DNA from: Candidatus Enterocola intestinipullorum
Lineage (GTDB): Bacteria; Bacteroidota; Bacteroidia; Bacteroidales; Paludibacteraceae
DNA length: 48,808 bases
Assembly: GCA_017694565.1 (NCBI GenBank)
Contig: JADIMR010000010.1
Location: 1 to 48,808 of the forward strand
Direction of reading: 5' to 3'
In this document: piece by piece, positions 34,617 through 43,277 of the stretch
How the letters are laid out: every line of letters begins with the position of its first letter
Numbering within the stretch: the stretch's first letter is position 1
Notes under the pieces: generated by a model
Database searches by the model: none
Told to the model about the DNA's origin: nothing
Seen by the model: only the letters and a program-made list of their open reading frames with translations
Made by a program: the position numbers and the translations under genes

Positions 34617-37259
34617 ATGCGCAAAATTCTGATTATAATCTTGATGCTCATGGTTTTGCCGTGTTTCGCGGCGAGAAAGCCAAAGCCCCCTGTAAAATAT
34701 CTGCAATTTGAACCTAACGTGCAAACCAAGCAGGTTTGCTATAAAGTGGAGGATTTCGAGGAAAAAGACGGGGTTTTGTATTTTTATTTTGAAGAAAGCC
34801 TGTCGGATATGCTTTTTACCGAGCGGATTGTGGAGGATGTTTACGATGCTTTGCGCAGAAGTTTGCCATCCCGTTACAAGAAACGTTCAATCAAGATCAT
34901 CTCCAAAAATTATCCCATTGAGGAATTTGTTCCGAATCATCGGCGCATAGCCATGAAAACGGATTCGGCACGTATAGGCAAACCATTCGCCCCGCACAAC
35001 GTCGTCAGCCGTTTGTCATTGCCTTACCCCGCGCCGGCTTCGGGCTTGTACGGGCGCAACATAGTGTTGTGGCCGAGCCACGGCTTGTATTTCAATGCAG
35101 CGAAAGACCGCTGGGAATGGCAACGTCCGAGGCTTTTTGGCACAGTCGAGGACTTGATGTCGGTGGACGTATGTCTGAATTATTTGCTACCCATGTTGCG
35201 CAATGCAGGCGCGGAGGTTTTCATGCCCCGTGAGCGCGACATTCAAACGGAAACGGCTGATTTTGCCATAGAACGCACGGAAGATTCGTTGCATTGTACG
35301 TTGAAAGTCCCTAAGGCGGGTTATTATTGGCTGAAAATGTGGTATACTACCGACGGCAATCCGTCAAGCGAAGTAAAATTTTCAGTGTCACGTAACGGTA
35401 TAAAAACAGAATATGCCGTGAATGGCGGTGTCGGCAACGGTACTTGGATTTATATGGACAAGTTGTATTTCGACGGGGAGGCGCGGGCTGATTTCGCTAT
35501 CGGCGACGGTGGAGGTTTTTGCCTTGACACTCTGCGCATAGGCGGGGGATTTTCGGCATCGGGGAACGGTATGCCCGCATACGTGGACGGAGCGCGTTAT
35601 TTTTTGCAGGCCTCGAATGTGCCGGACAGCATATTGTATTGTGGAAAAGAGGGGCGCACCGGGGATTATTACGATGATTTGTATTCCCGGGCAAGGTGGG
35701 TGAACCATTTGGCAGGCGGCAGCCCGGTATTTCCCGGACGCCCCGGCTTGCAAGTGCCTTTGGATGCTTGCTTGGCGCTTCATACGGATGCTTCCCAAAC
35801 GGCCGACAGCGGTTATGAGGGCTCGTTGGTAGTGTGTACGGCCGACAGCCTGTTTCCCGACGGACAATCGCGTTTGGCTTCCAATGATTTGGCATACTAT
35901 GTCACGGAGCAGATTGCTTCCGATTTCGGTGTCGCGGACAGCTTGTGGGCAATGCGCGGCATTTGGCACAGATTGTATGTGGAAACGAGAGTGCCGCAGA
36001 TTCCTGTCAATATCATCGAAATGTGGTCGCACAACAATTTCGAGGACGTGCAAAGGGCTCTTGATCCGCGTTTCAGGTTCAGGATGGCGCGGGCGGTGTA
36101 CAAAGCCGTGTTGAAGTTCCTTGCCGAAGGGAACGGGCGGGCGTATTGTGTGCAACCGCTTCCCGTGAGCGGGTTCACGGCTTTGTTAGCGGGCGATTCC
36201 GCCCGCCTTTCGTGGCGTCCCGTGCGGGACAGCCACGAAAGCACCGCCACGCCGGATGCATACGTGGTGTACACCCGTGTCGGCAATGGCAGTTTTGACA
36301 ACGGGGTGCTTGTAACCGATACTGCGGTTTGCCTGCCCGTAGTTCCCGATAGCATTTACAGTTATAAGATAACGGCTGTCAATGCGGGCGGCGAAAGCTT
36401 CCCGTCGGAGATATTGTCGCTTTGCAATGTTTCCGATGCGAAAGGCACGGCTTTGGTAGTGAATTGTTTCGACCGCGTCGGCGGACCTGAAAGTTTCCGA
36501 ACGGATTCTCTTGCCGGTTTTTTGTACGGGCGGGATTTCGGAGTCCCATATATCCGCGATTTGTCGTATTCAGGGCCACAGTACGAATTCCGCACCGTTT
36601 CCTGCTATGCGGGCAATGATTATCCCGGATTCGGGGCGAGCATGGCGGATGGTAACGAGGGGATGTGTATTGCGGGAAATACTTTCGATTATCCATACGT
36701 GCATGGCAAGGCATTGGCTGCTAACGGTTATAGTTTTGTTTCTTGTTCCAAGCAGGCATTGGAAGAAATGTCTGTAGATTTGTCTTCTTATCCGCTTATG
36801 GACGTGATATTGGGATTGCAGCGCACAAGGGATGGCTTTGAATTGCTTACGCCGCCATTGCAAGATGCGGTTTACGCTTATTTGAAATCGGGACGCAAAT
36901 TGGTAATAAGCGGTGCTTACGTCGCTTCCGACGGAGGAAAATTTGTCAGGGACGTATTACGATGCAAATTGCGCGCGCCTTGGGAAGCTCGGGACGGACG
37001 GATAGAAAGTACTTCGGGTGATTTGAGTTTCAGTCTTTGCAACCGGGCCGGCAAGGACAACTATTTCGTTCAGTCGGTCGAATCTTTAAGCCCTGTCGGC
37101 AAGGGTGGCGAAGTGCGGTTGTTGTATTCGCAAAGCCGCAATCCGGCAGCAATCAGGTACAAAGGGCATTACGACGTTACGACACTCGGCTTCCCTTTTG
37201 AGGCAGTCATAGGCGATGAAGCCCGTGCAGCCTTGATGCAAGTGTTGGTTGCTGATTAG
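34617..37259 (+). CDS. Secreted amidase-like protein with inserted golvesin-type domain and FN3 domain
   Basis: This 880-residue protein has signal peptide RKILIIILMLMVLPCFAA. An N-acetylmuramoyl-L-alanine-amidase-like fold is visible in two halves: WPSHG (His155) and GTVEDL (Glu178) before the insertion, then ALHTDA (His389) and IIEMWSHNNFEDV (Glu468) after it. These match the zinc ligands and catalytic Glu of amidase_3. Residues about 215-325 are a golvesin C-terminal-like beta-sandwich (GYYWLKMWYT ... DTLRIGG). An FN3-like domain covers about 510-600, and a conserved C-terminal domain of unknown role covers 605-880. Relatives in Bacteroidota are often labelled xanthan lyase, which the sequence does not support. 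A cell-wall or glycan amidase role is inferred. Confidence 0.78.
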   Translation: MRKILIIILMLMVLPCFAARKPKPPVKYLQFEPNVQTKQVCYKVEDFEEKDGVLYFYFEESLSDMLFTERIVEDVYDALRRSLPSRYKKRSIKIISKNYPIEEFVPNHRRIAMKTDSARIGKPFAPHNVVSRLSLPYPAPASGLYGRNIVLWPSHGLYFNAAKDRWEWQRPRLFGTVEDLMSVDVCLNYLLPMLRNAGAEVFMPRERDIQTETADFAIERTEDSLHCTLKVPKAGYYWLKMWYTTDGNPSSEVKFSVSRNGIKTEYAVNGGVGNGTWIYMDKLYFDGEARADFAIGDGGGFCLDTLRIGGGFSASGNGMPAYVDGARYFLQASNVPDSILYCGKEGRTGDYYDDLYSRARWVNHLAGGSPVFPGRPGLQVPLDACLALHTDASQTADSGYEGSLVVCTADSLFPDGQSRLASNDLAYYVTEQIASDFGVADSLWAMRGIWHRLYVETRVPQIPVNIIEMWSHNNFEDVQRALDPRFRFRMARAVYKAVLKFLAEGNGRAYCVQPLPVSGFTALLAGDSARLSWRPVRDSHESTATPDAYVVYTRVGNGSFDNGVLVTDTAVCLPVVPDSIYSYKITAVNAGGESFPSEILSLCNVSDAKGTALVVNCFDRVGGPESFRTDSLAGFLYGRDFGVPYIRDLSYSGPQYEFRTVSCYAGNDYPGFGASMADGNEGMCIAGNTFDYPYVHGKALAANGYSFVSCSKQALEEMSVDLSSYPLMDVILGLQRTRDGFELLTPPLQDAVYAYLKSGRKLVISGAYVASDGGKFVRDVLRCKLRAPWEARDGRIESTSGDLSFSLCNRAGKDNYFVQSVESLSPVGKGGEVRLLYSQSRNPAAIRYKGHYDVTTLGFPFEAVIGDEARAALMQVLVAD

Positions 37260-37740
37260 TTAGCGGTGCTTCGCACCGCAGGTTACAGGTGTCTGGTTAC
37301 AGGTTACAGTGGTTAGTGGATAGTGAGTAGTGGTTAGTGGTTAGTGAGTAGTGGGTAGTGGTTGGTTAGCCGCTTCGCGGCAGTGATTAGTGGGTAGTGG
37401 TTAGTTACAGTATGCACCTCGTAGTGTTTGCACTATGTTGAAAGTAGGTTTTAGTGGAAGCACAATGTTCAAGGAAGGTCGCCCCCTCTGGGGGCAGGAT
37501 TTAGCCAAAGGCTAAATCCGGGGGATAAGACAATGAAAATGGGCATGGACATTGTAGCGAAGCGGAAATGCCCATGCCCCCTTTGGGGGCAGAAAATTCG
37601 TGCAAACGAGAGCAGAGGACAAACTTGTTTGGACTATGCCAAGTGCAGCCGAATTTGGAGAAACTCAATAAATCATCGAAGATGATTTTTCGGGGGATAA
37701 GATAATGCGCAGCCTGCGAAGCGGGTTAGTGGATAGTAGA
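37260..37740. repeat. Repeat-dense intergenic region: heptamers, mini-hairpins, composite repeats and 63-nt palindrome
   Basis: No gene was seen. Mini-hairpins lie at 37263-37279, 37369-37381 and 37713-37725. GGTTACA heptamers are at 37281-37306 and TTAGTGG-type heptamers at 37308-37408. A complete composite repeat spans 37415-37534: CACCTCGTAGTG; GCCCCC-tct-GGGGGC at 37481-37495; stem GGATTTAGCC-aaa-GGCTAAATCC at 37497-37519; GGGGGATAAGACAAT at 37520-37534. Then comes ATGGGCAT (37539-37546)/ATGCCCAT (37568-37575). A second composite copy spans 37576-37706 and contains the 63-nt palindrome inside it. Confidence 0.82.
37594..37656. repeat. 63-nt palindromic repeat, copy 2
   Basis: It has the same 63-nt length and the same AAATTCG/CGAATTT ends as copy 1 at 4483-4545. 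The central stem is CAAAC (37620-37624)-tt-GTTTG (37627-37631) in place of the copy-1 stem. The outer pairing is GCA (37612-37614)/TGC (37637-37639) in place of ACA/TGT. It is nested between the GCCCCC...GGGGGC hairpin and the AAATCATC-gaa-GATGATTT hairpin of a composite repeat. Confidence 0.8.
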
Positions 37741-37794
37741 GATATGCCTGTCAATTATCAATAGTAGTTATTAATCCGTGTATCAAATAAACAA

Positions 37795-39180
37795 ATGAAT
37801 ACAAACTATAAGATTTTCGTAAAATCTGCGGCATTATTGCCGGGTTTCATGCGTAATATGGCAGTTGAAATGGAACTGTCTCCGTTTTCATCGCAAGGTA
37901 TTCAATTCATGAAAGACAACTCCGGCGGAAACCCCGTGTTCCTTTATACCGGCAATTCGCCATTGGATATTCAATCGCAGGCGTTGCAACGACTTTTGAA
38001 TGTGGCAGCGGACAGCGGCGCAGGCATTGTTTATTCTGATTATTGCCAAATAAAGGCTGGTAAACGGGAAAACGTGCCGGTCGCGGATTATCACGAGGGT
38101 TGCGTGCGCAGTGATTTCGATTTCGGTGAATTGCTGCTGCTTTCCCCGCAATCATTGGATTCGTATGTCGGAGGCAATTATAAATACGCCGGACTTTACG
38201 ATTTCCGTTTACAATGTTCGCGCAAGCTGCCCTTGCTTCGTCTTAACGAATTCTTGTATACGATTACCGAAAACGACCTGCGTTTGAGCGGCGAAAAACA
38301 ATTCGACTACGTGAATCCGTCCAACCGTGAGGTGCAGATAGAAATGGAACACGCATTTACAGTCCATTTGAAAGCGATAGGTGCTTGGTTGCCTCCCGTG
38401 AAAAAGACTGTCGATTTTTCAACCGGCGAGGATTTCCATTACGAGGCATCTGTCATAATTCCTGTAAAAAACAGGGTAAGGACCATAGCCGATGCAGTGC
38501 GTTCGGTACTTGCCCAAAAGACGGATTTCCGATATTCGTTACTTGTTGTCGATAATCATTCGGATGATGGCACAAGCGATATTTTGGAACGCTTTGCTGC
38601 GGAAAATGAAAATGTGTTTCATATAATTCCACAGACAAATCAACTTAAAATCGGCGGATGTTGGAACTTGGCTGTTTGCGATGAACGTTGCGGCTGCTTT
38701 GCCGTGCAATTGGACAGCGACGACCTTTATCAAGACGAAAATACCCTGCAAAGAATCGTGGACAAGTTCCGTGAAGAACATTGCGCCATGGTTATAGGGT
38801 CGTATACCATGACCGATTTCGAGTTGGACACAATTCCGCCCGGACTCATAGACCATGCCGAATGGACAGATGGAAATGGTCATAACAATGCCTTGCGGAT
38901 TAACGGATTGGGAGCTCCGAGAGCTTTTTATACACCTGTTTTGAGAAAAATAGGATTACCCGATACAAGTTACGGTGAAGATTATGCCGTGGGATTGCGT
39001 ATATGCAGGGAATACAAGATAGGCAGGATATTCGACTCGCTTTACCTTTGCCGCCGTTGGGGAGGCAATTCCGATGCCGCATTGGACATAGCGGCGGTCA
39101 ATGCCAATAATGCCTACAAAGACAAACTGAGGTTGGTGGAAATAGAAGCACGCAAGAAAATCAATGCAGCACGTCAATAG
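37795..39180 (+). CDS. Glycosyltransferase family 2 protein
   Basis: This 461-residue protein has no signal peptide. The GT-A domain begins near residue 218 (ASVIIPVKNRVRTIADAVRSVL), continues with VVDNHSDDGTSDIL and has the metal/nucleotide-sugar motif DSDD at 307-310 (VQLDSDDLYQDE). GEDYAVGLRI is a candidate for the acceptor-side acidic motif. The first 217 residues are unusual: they include PVFLYTGNSP and GAGIVYSDYCQI and may be a degenerate second GT-like unit. The acceptor is unknown. The 3' end overlaps the convergent U32 gene by 7 bp. It is isolated from other sugar-pathway genes. Confidence 0.85.
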   Translation: MNTNYKIFVKSAALLPGFMRNMAVEMELSPFSSQGIQFMKDNSGGNPVFLYTGNSPLDIQSQALQRLLNVAADSGAGIVYSDYCQIKAGKRENVPVADYHEGCVRSDFDFGELLLLSPQSLDSYVGGNYKYAGLYDFRLQCSRKLPLLRLNEFLYTITENDLRLSGEKQFDYVNPSNREVQIEMEHAFTVHLKAIGAWLPPVKKTVDFSTGEDFHYEASVIIPVKNRVRTIADAVRSVLAQKTDFRYSLLVVDNHSDDGTSDILERFAAENENVFHIIPQTNQLKIGGCWNLAVCDERCGCFAVQLDSDDLYQDENTLQRIVDKFREEHCAMVIGSYTMTDFELDTIPPGLIDHAEWTDGNGHNNALRINGLGAPRAFYTPVLRKIGLPDTSYGEDYAVGLRICREYKIGRIFDSLYLCRRWGGNSDAALDIAAVNANNAYKDKLRLVEIEARKKINAARQ

Positions 39181-40988
39181 CCGCTTATTTTCATCTGGCA
39201 GTTTTGGCAGTCGAAACTCAATCTGAGAATGTCGTTCTTGCTTATGAGGAAAGCAGGGTCACCGAGTTCCCCGCGATTTTTTGCAATGGGAGACGGATTG
39301 TCGTGTCTCGGGCATTTGCCTACTGCAAAACGCAGGCAATGTTTGCACCACATCAGCGTGTCGGATTTGTCCCCGGATATTTCGAAAGCGGGGTCGATGC
39401 GGGACACGCCGTGGTCTTTGTAGAATTTGCCGGCCAACCGGTTGCTTACGTTGGCGGTGTAATCCAATTCCTGTGCGGTGAACCTTATGCCGTCTTTCGG
39501 TTTTTTGCGAAACTCCCGCTGCATGTTTTGCCTGCGTGCCTCGTCCATTTTCGCAATCATTTCCCGGCGTAACGGCCCGATTATGGAAAATGGCACGAAG
39601 CCTGTATTGTCGGCGATGTTTACCTCGGCTGCCTCATAAATCGAATCTCCTAATTTCGACAATTGGGCTGCAAGCTTGTCTTTCTGATTGATGCTTGCCT
39701 GCTGGTATTCGATGTTTGCAGGCAGGCTTGCATTGCATTTGCCATCGCTACATTCAAGGGTCTTGCCGTCGAAATATATTTTCAGTTTTATTTTCCTTTC
39801 CGCGCTTTCTTTCGACAATGTTTTCAGGAAATCCGCGTCGGAGTTGCGGAAGATCCTGCAATCCTGATACAAGGCGACTGCCGGGGATGCTGCGTGGACA
39901 ACTTTGTTTTCGCAGCGGTTCACCTTTACTCCGTGGAAGCCCCCGTTCTTGTCGAAATAGCAAAGCCCGTCCTGTTTGTTGATGCTTTCGCTGCCGTTTA
40001 CGGAGAAAACCTTGTCAGATATTATTTTGCCCGCACGTCCTATTTCCTTGCCTATGGATTTTGGGGTAAGGTGGGAACTTATGCCGCCCTGCCGCCCGTT
40101 GTAGAAATATTCGCAAAAACCACGGTTGAAAGATCGGGACAAGTCAGGAGTGAATTTCAGTCTTGTTTCGCCGTCCGAAGCGCGGCAAAAGCCGGGATGC
40201 TCCGCTATGAAAGCATTCAGAATATTATTGTAATAAGCAGTCGTGTTTTTGACATAATCCGCTTCTTTAAGCCTGCCTTCTATTTTGAAAGAGGATATGC
40301 CGGCTTCGGCCATTTCTCCTATTCTTGCCGACAGGTTGAGGTCTTTGAGCGACAGCCAATGGCGGATGCCGTAACTGTGGCCGTATGCGTCCTGCATGTC
40401 GAATGGCAGACGGCAAATCTGCGAACATTCGCCCCGGTTCGCGCTGCGGCCGCTCAAAGCATAGGATGCATAGCACCGTCCGCTGTAACTTACGCATAAT
40501 GCGCCATGTACGAATGCTTCCAATTTCACATTCGTGCGTTTGCGTATTTCCCGTATGGTTTCGATGCCGCACTCCCTTGCCAAAACAACTTGCGAGAAAC
40601 CTGCGTCTTCCAAGAATTTGACTTTTTCAGGCGTGCAATTGTCGCATTGCGTGCTGGCGTGCAATGCTATCGGCGGGATGTCCATTTCGAGTACCGCCAT
40701 GTCCTGCACCAAGACGGCATCGGTTCCTATTTCGTATAAACGGCATATAAGATCCCGGGCTTCGGCAAGTTCGCTGTCTTTCAGTATGGTGTTTACGGTT
40801 ACGTATACACGTGCATGGAACAAGTGGGCGTAATCCACAAGGGTCTTTATGTCGTCCAAGGAATTGCCTGCCGCTGCCCGTGCGCCGAATTTGTCCGCGC
40901 CGATGTATACGGCATCCGCGCCATGTTTTATGGCTTCAATCCCGATAAGCGCGTTTTTTGCTCCCGAAAGCAGTTCCAACTGTTTCAT
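39174..40988 (-). CDS. U32 family peptidase-like protein (RlhA/TrhP-type RNA hydroxylation family)
   Basis: This 604-residue protein has an N-terminal U32 domain: [70 protein letters not shown], and [14 protein letters not shown]. The Cys pattern within that segment is the conserved U32 cluster. The C-terminal part adds [17 protein letters not shown] and DCQNCQM, possible extra metal-binding Cys. U32 proteins are annotated as collagenases, but bacterial members such as RlhA and TrhP make 5-hydroxylated pyrimidines in rRNA or tRNA; which applies here cannot be told. The start overlaps the metA stop by 4 bp, so it is the distal gene of the met operon. Confidence 0.85.
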   Translation of the reverse strand: MKQLELLSGAKNALIGIEAIKHGADAVYIGADKFGARAAAGNSLDDIKTLVDYAHLFHARVYVTVNTILKDSELAEARDLICRLYEIGTDAVLVQDMAVLEMDIPPIALHASTQCDNCTPEKVKFLEDAGFSQVVLARECGIETIREIRKRTNVKLEAFVHGALCVSYSGRCYASYALSGRSANRGECSQICRLPFDMQDAYGHSYGIRHWLSLKDLNLSARIGEMAEAGISSFKIEGRLKEADYVKNTTAYYNNILNAFIAEHPGFCRASDGETRLKFTPDLSRSFNRGFCEYFYNGRQGGISSHLTPKSIGKEIGRAGKIISDKVFSVNGSESINKQDGLCYFDKNGGFHGVKVNRCENKVVHAASPAVALYQDCRIFRNSDADFLKTLSKESAERKIKLKIYFDGKTLECSDGKCNASLPANIEYQQASINQKDKLAAQLSKLGDSIYEAAEVNIADNTGFVPFSIIGPLRREMIAKMDEARRQNMQREFRKKPKDGIRFTAQELDYTANVSNRLAGKFYKDHGVSRIDPAFEISGDKSDTLMWCKHCLRFAVGKCPRHDNPSPIAKNRGELGDPAFLISKNDILRLSFDCQNCQMKISGY

Positions 40989-41905
40989 TCGGCTATTTCG
41001 GAGATGTTATATGGCGTTTCCTGATATACGAAGTAGTTGAGCCAGTTGGTGAAAAGCAGGTTGGCATGGCTGCGCCAGCGGACTACCGGCTTGTTGTCAG
41101 GATTGTCGTCCTTGTAATAGTTTTCCGGCATTTTTATGGGCAGCCCTTTTGCAAGGTCCCGTTTGTATTCGTCATCCAAGGTGTTGGGGGAATATTCCGA
41201 ATGTCCCATTATGAAAAACTCCCTTCCGCCCCTTGCCATTACCATGTAAACGCCGGCTTTCCCGGATTCGGCCATCAGTTTCAGTTCCGGTTTTTTCAAA
41301 ATGTCTTCCCGGCGTACTTCGGTATGGCGGCTGTGCGGTACGAAAAATTCATCGTCGAATCCTCTGAAAATCGGGTTCAGCTTGTCCAAGGCATAATGTT
41401 TGAACACGCCGAACATTTTTTCAGGCAAGTCGTATTTGGGTATTCCGTAGTGGTAGTACAGCCCGGCTTGTGCCGCCCAGCAAATATATAACGTGGAAGT
41501 TACGTTGCTTTTGCCCCAGTCGAATATTTCGGTGAGCTCGTCCCAGTAATTGACTTCGCCGAAGTCCAATTTCTCGACAGGCGCGCCGGTGATTATCATT
41601 CCGTCGTAATTGTTGTGCTTGATGGAATCGAAATCCTTGTAGAACATTTGAAGATGTTCTATCGGCGTGTTTTTTGGCGTGTGGCTTTTTATCTTTATGA
41701 AGTCGATTTCAATTTGCAGCGGCGAGTTCGACAACAACCGTATCAAATCCGTTTCCGTGGTGATTTTCAACGGCATTAGGTTCAATATGGCAATTTTGAG
41801 CGGGCGAATGTCTTGCGACGATGCCCGCTCGTTGTCCATCACGAATATGTTTTCCCGCTTGAGAAGTTCTATTGCGGGTAATTTTACAGGTATGTTTACC
41901 GGCAT
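40985..41905 (-). CDS. metA: Homoserine O-acetyltransferase (MetA family)
   Basis: This 306-residue enzyme of the MetA glutamine-amidotransferase-like family activates homoserine for methionine synthesis. Catalytic Cys142 is in [17 protein letters not shown] and the His/Glu pair is in IMGHSEYSP. Residue 111 is Glu ([11 protein letters not shown]). In this family Glu111 is the known determinant for acetyl-CoA, while Gly111 gives succinyl-CoA, so the product should be O-acetylhomoserine. This fits the metY gene 50 bp upstream on the same strand. The start [11 protein letters not shown] is canonical for the family. Confidence 0.95.
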   Translation of the reverse strand: MPVNIPVKLPAIELLKRENIFVMDNERASSQDIRPLKIAILNLMPLKITTETDLIRLLSNSPLQIEIDFIKIKSHTPKNTPIEHLQMFYKDFDSIKHNNYDGMIITGAPVEKLDFGEVNYWDELTEIFDWGKSNVTSTLYICWAAQAGLYYHYGIPKYDLPEKMFGVFKHYALDKLNPIFRGFDDEFFVPHSRHTEVRREDILKKPELKLMAESGKAGVYMVMARGGREFFIMGHSEYSPNTLDDEYKRDLAKGLPIKMPENYYKDDNPDNKPVVRWRSHANLLFTNWLNYFVYQETPYNISEIAE

Positions 41906-41955
41906 TTATTTTATTCCTCCCTCCTTTTTGAAAACAATGTTTCCAATTTATGCAA

Positions 41956-43239
41956 TCAGCATTTCGACAATGCTTGTTCTATGTCCGCGATTATGTCCGA
42001 AGCATCTTCCGTGCCGACGGAAAAGCGGATAAGGTCCGCGTCGATACCTGCCGCTTTGAGCTGTTCTTCGCTGAGTTGGCGATGGGTGTGGCTTGCAGGG
42101 TGCAACACGCACGTGCGCGAATCGGCAACGTGGGTTACGATGGCGGCAAGTTGCAGGTTGTCGATGAATTTTAGAGACCTTTCGCGTCCTCCTTTGACGG
42201 CAAACGTTACCACGCCGCACGAACGTCCTCCTTCAAACTGCTTCATTGCCAGCTTGTGGTATTTGCTCGATTCCAACCCGCTGTAATTGACCCATGCTAT
42301 ATTGTCGTTGCCTTCAAGGAATTCGGCGACCTTTTGGGCGTTTTCGCAATGGCGGGGGACTCTCAAATGAAGGGTTTCCAGCCCCAAGTTCAAAAGGAAT
42401 GCGTTCATCGGGGCCTGGATCGAGCCGAGGTCGCGCATGAGTTGGGCGGTGGCTTTGGTTATGTAGGCAAGTTTGCCGAATGCCTTGGTGTACGTAAGCC
42501 CGTGGTACGATTCGTCGGGTCGCGTGAGTCCGTGGAATTTGTCTCCGTACTTGTCCCAGTCGAAATTTCCGCTGTCCACTATGCAGCCGCCTACCGCAGT
42601 GGCATGTCCGTCCATGTATTTGGTGGTGGAGTGAGTTACGATGTCCGCTCCGAATTCGAACGGGCGGCAGTTTATTGGAGTGGGAAAAGTGTTGTCCACG
42701 ATAAGGGGTACGCCGTGTTTATGCGCTATGCGGGCGAACTTTTCTATGTCAAGGACTGCTAACGTCGGATTGGTTATCACTTCTCCGAACAATGCTTTGG
42801 TATTGGACTTGAAAGCCTTGTCTATTTCTTCTTCGGGCGCGTCGGCATCTATGAAAGTAACATCGATACCCAATTTTTTCATTGTCACGCCGAAGAGGTT
42901 GAATGTGCCGCCGTAAATGGATTCGGCACATACGAAGTGGTCGCCGGCTTCGCAAATGTTGAATATGGCGTAAAAATTGGCGGCTTGTCCCGAAGATGTC
43001 AGCATGGCACCCACACCGCCTTCCAATGCGGCTATTTTGCCGGCCACTACGTCATTGGTGGGGTTTTGCAGGCGGGTATAAAAATATCCGGAAGCTTTAA
43101 GATCGAACAAATCGGCCATTTGTTCGCTGTTGTCGTACTTGAAAGTCGTGCTTTGGTATATGGGAACAACTCTCGGTTCTCCTTGTTTGGGATTCCATAC
43201 GCCTTGGACGCATATTGTCCCTTGTTTTTTGCTATCCAT
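41956..43239 (-). CDS. metY: O-acetylhomoserine sulfhydrylase (aminocarboxypropyltransferase)
   Basis: This 427-residue PLP enzyme of the Cys/Met metabolism family converts O-acetylhomoserine plus sulfide to homocysteine. PLP-binding Lys207 is in VTHSTTKYMDGHATAVGG. Other conserved segments are PIYQSTTFKYD, FYTRLQNPTNDVVAGKIAALEGG, SSGQAANFYA and RFSVGTEDASDIIADIEQAL at the end. The length and the N-terminal TICVQGVWNPKQGEPRVVP favour MetY over cystathionine gamma-synthase. It lies 38 bp after the META lipoprotein gene and before metA. No SAM riboswitch was recognised upstream. Confidence 0.93.
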   Translation of the reverse strand: MDSKKQGTICVQGVWNPKQGEPRVVPIYQSTTFKYDNSEQMADLFDLKASGYFYTRLQNPTNDVVAGKIAALEGGVGAMLTSSGQAANFYAIFNICEAGDHFVCAESIYGGTFNLFGVTMKKLGIDVTFIDADAPEEEIDKAFKSNTKALFGEVITNPTLAVLDIEKFARIAHKHGVPLIVDNTFPTPINCRPFEFGADIVTHSTTKYMDGHATAVGGCIVDSGNFDWDKYGDKFHGLTRPDESYHGLTYTKAFGKLAYITKATAQLMRDLGSIQAPMNAFLLNLGLETLHLRVPRHCENAQKVAEFLEGNDNIAWVNYSGLESSKYHKLAMKQFEGGRSCGVVTFAVKGGRERSLKFIDNLQLAAIVTHVADSRTCVLHPASHTHRQLSEEQLKAAGIDADLIRFSVGTEDASDIIADIEQALSKC

Positions 43240-43277
43240 TGTATGTTATGTATGTGTTAATATTGGAAAACGTCGTT

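Noticed and set aside
37308-37408. Heptamer arrays considered as CRISPR or as an origin with DnaA-box-like sites
   Set aside because: There is no repeat-spacer layout, no cas gene and no DnaA-box consensus; the period is 7 bp.
39663-40499. A 278-codon plus-strand frame opposite the U32 gene
   Set aside because: The minus-strand U32 protein is clearly the real gene; this frame shows no signal or domain.
43240-43277. Possible SAM riboswitch before metY
   Set aside because: The gap is only 38 bp, too short for an aptamer, and nothing SAM-I-like was seen before the META gene either.
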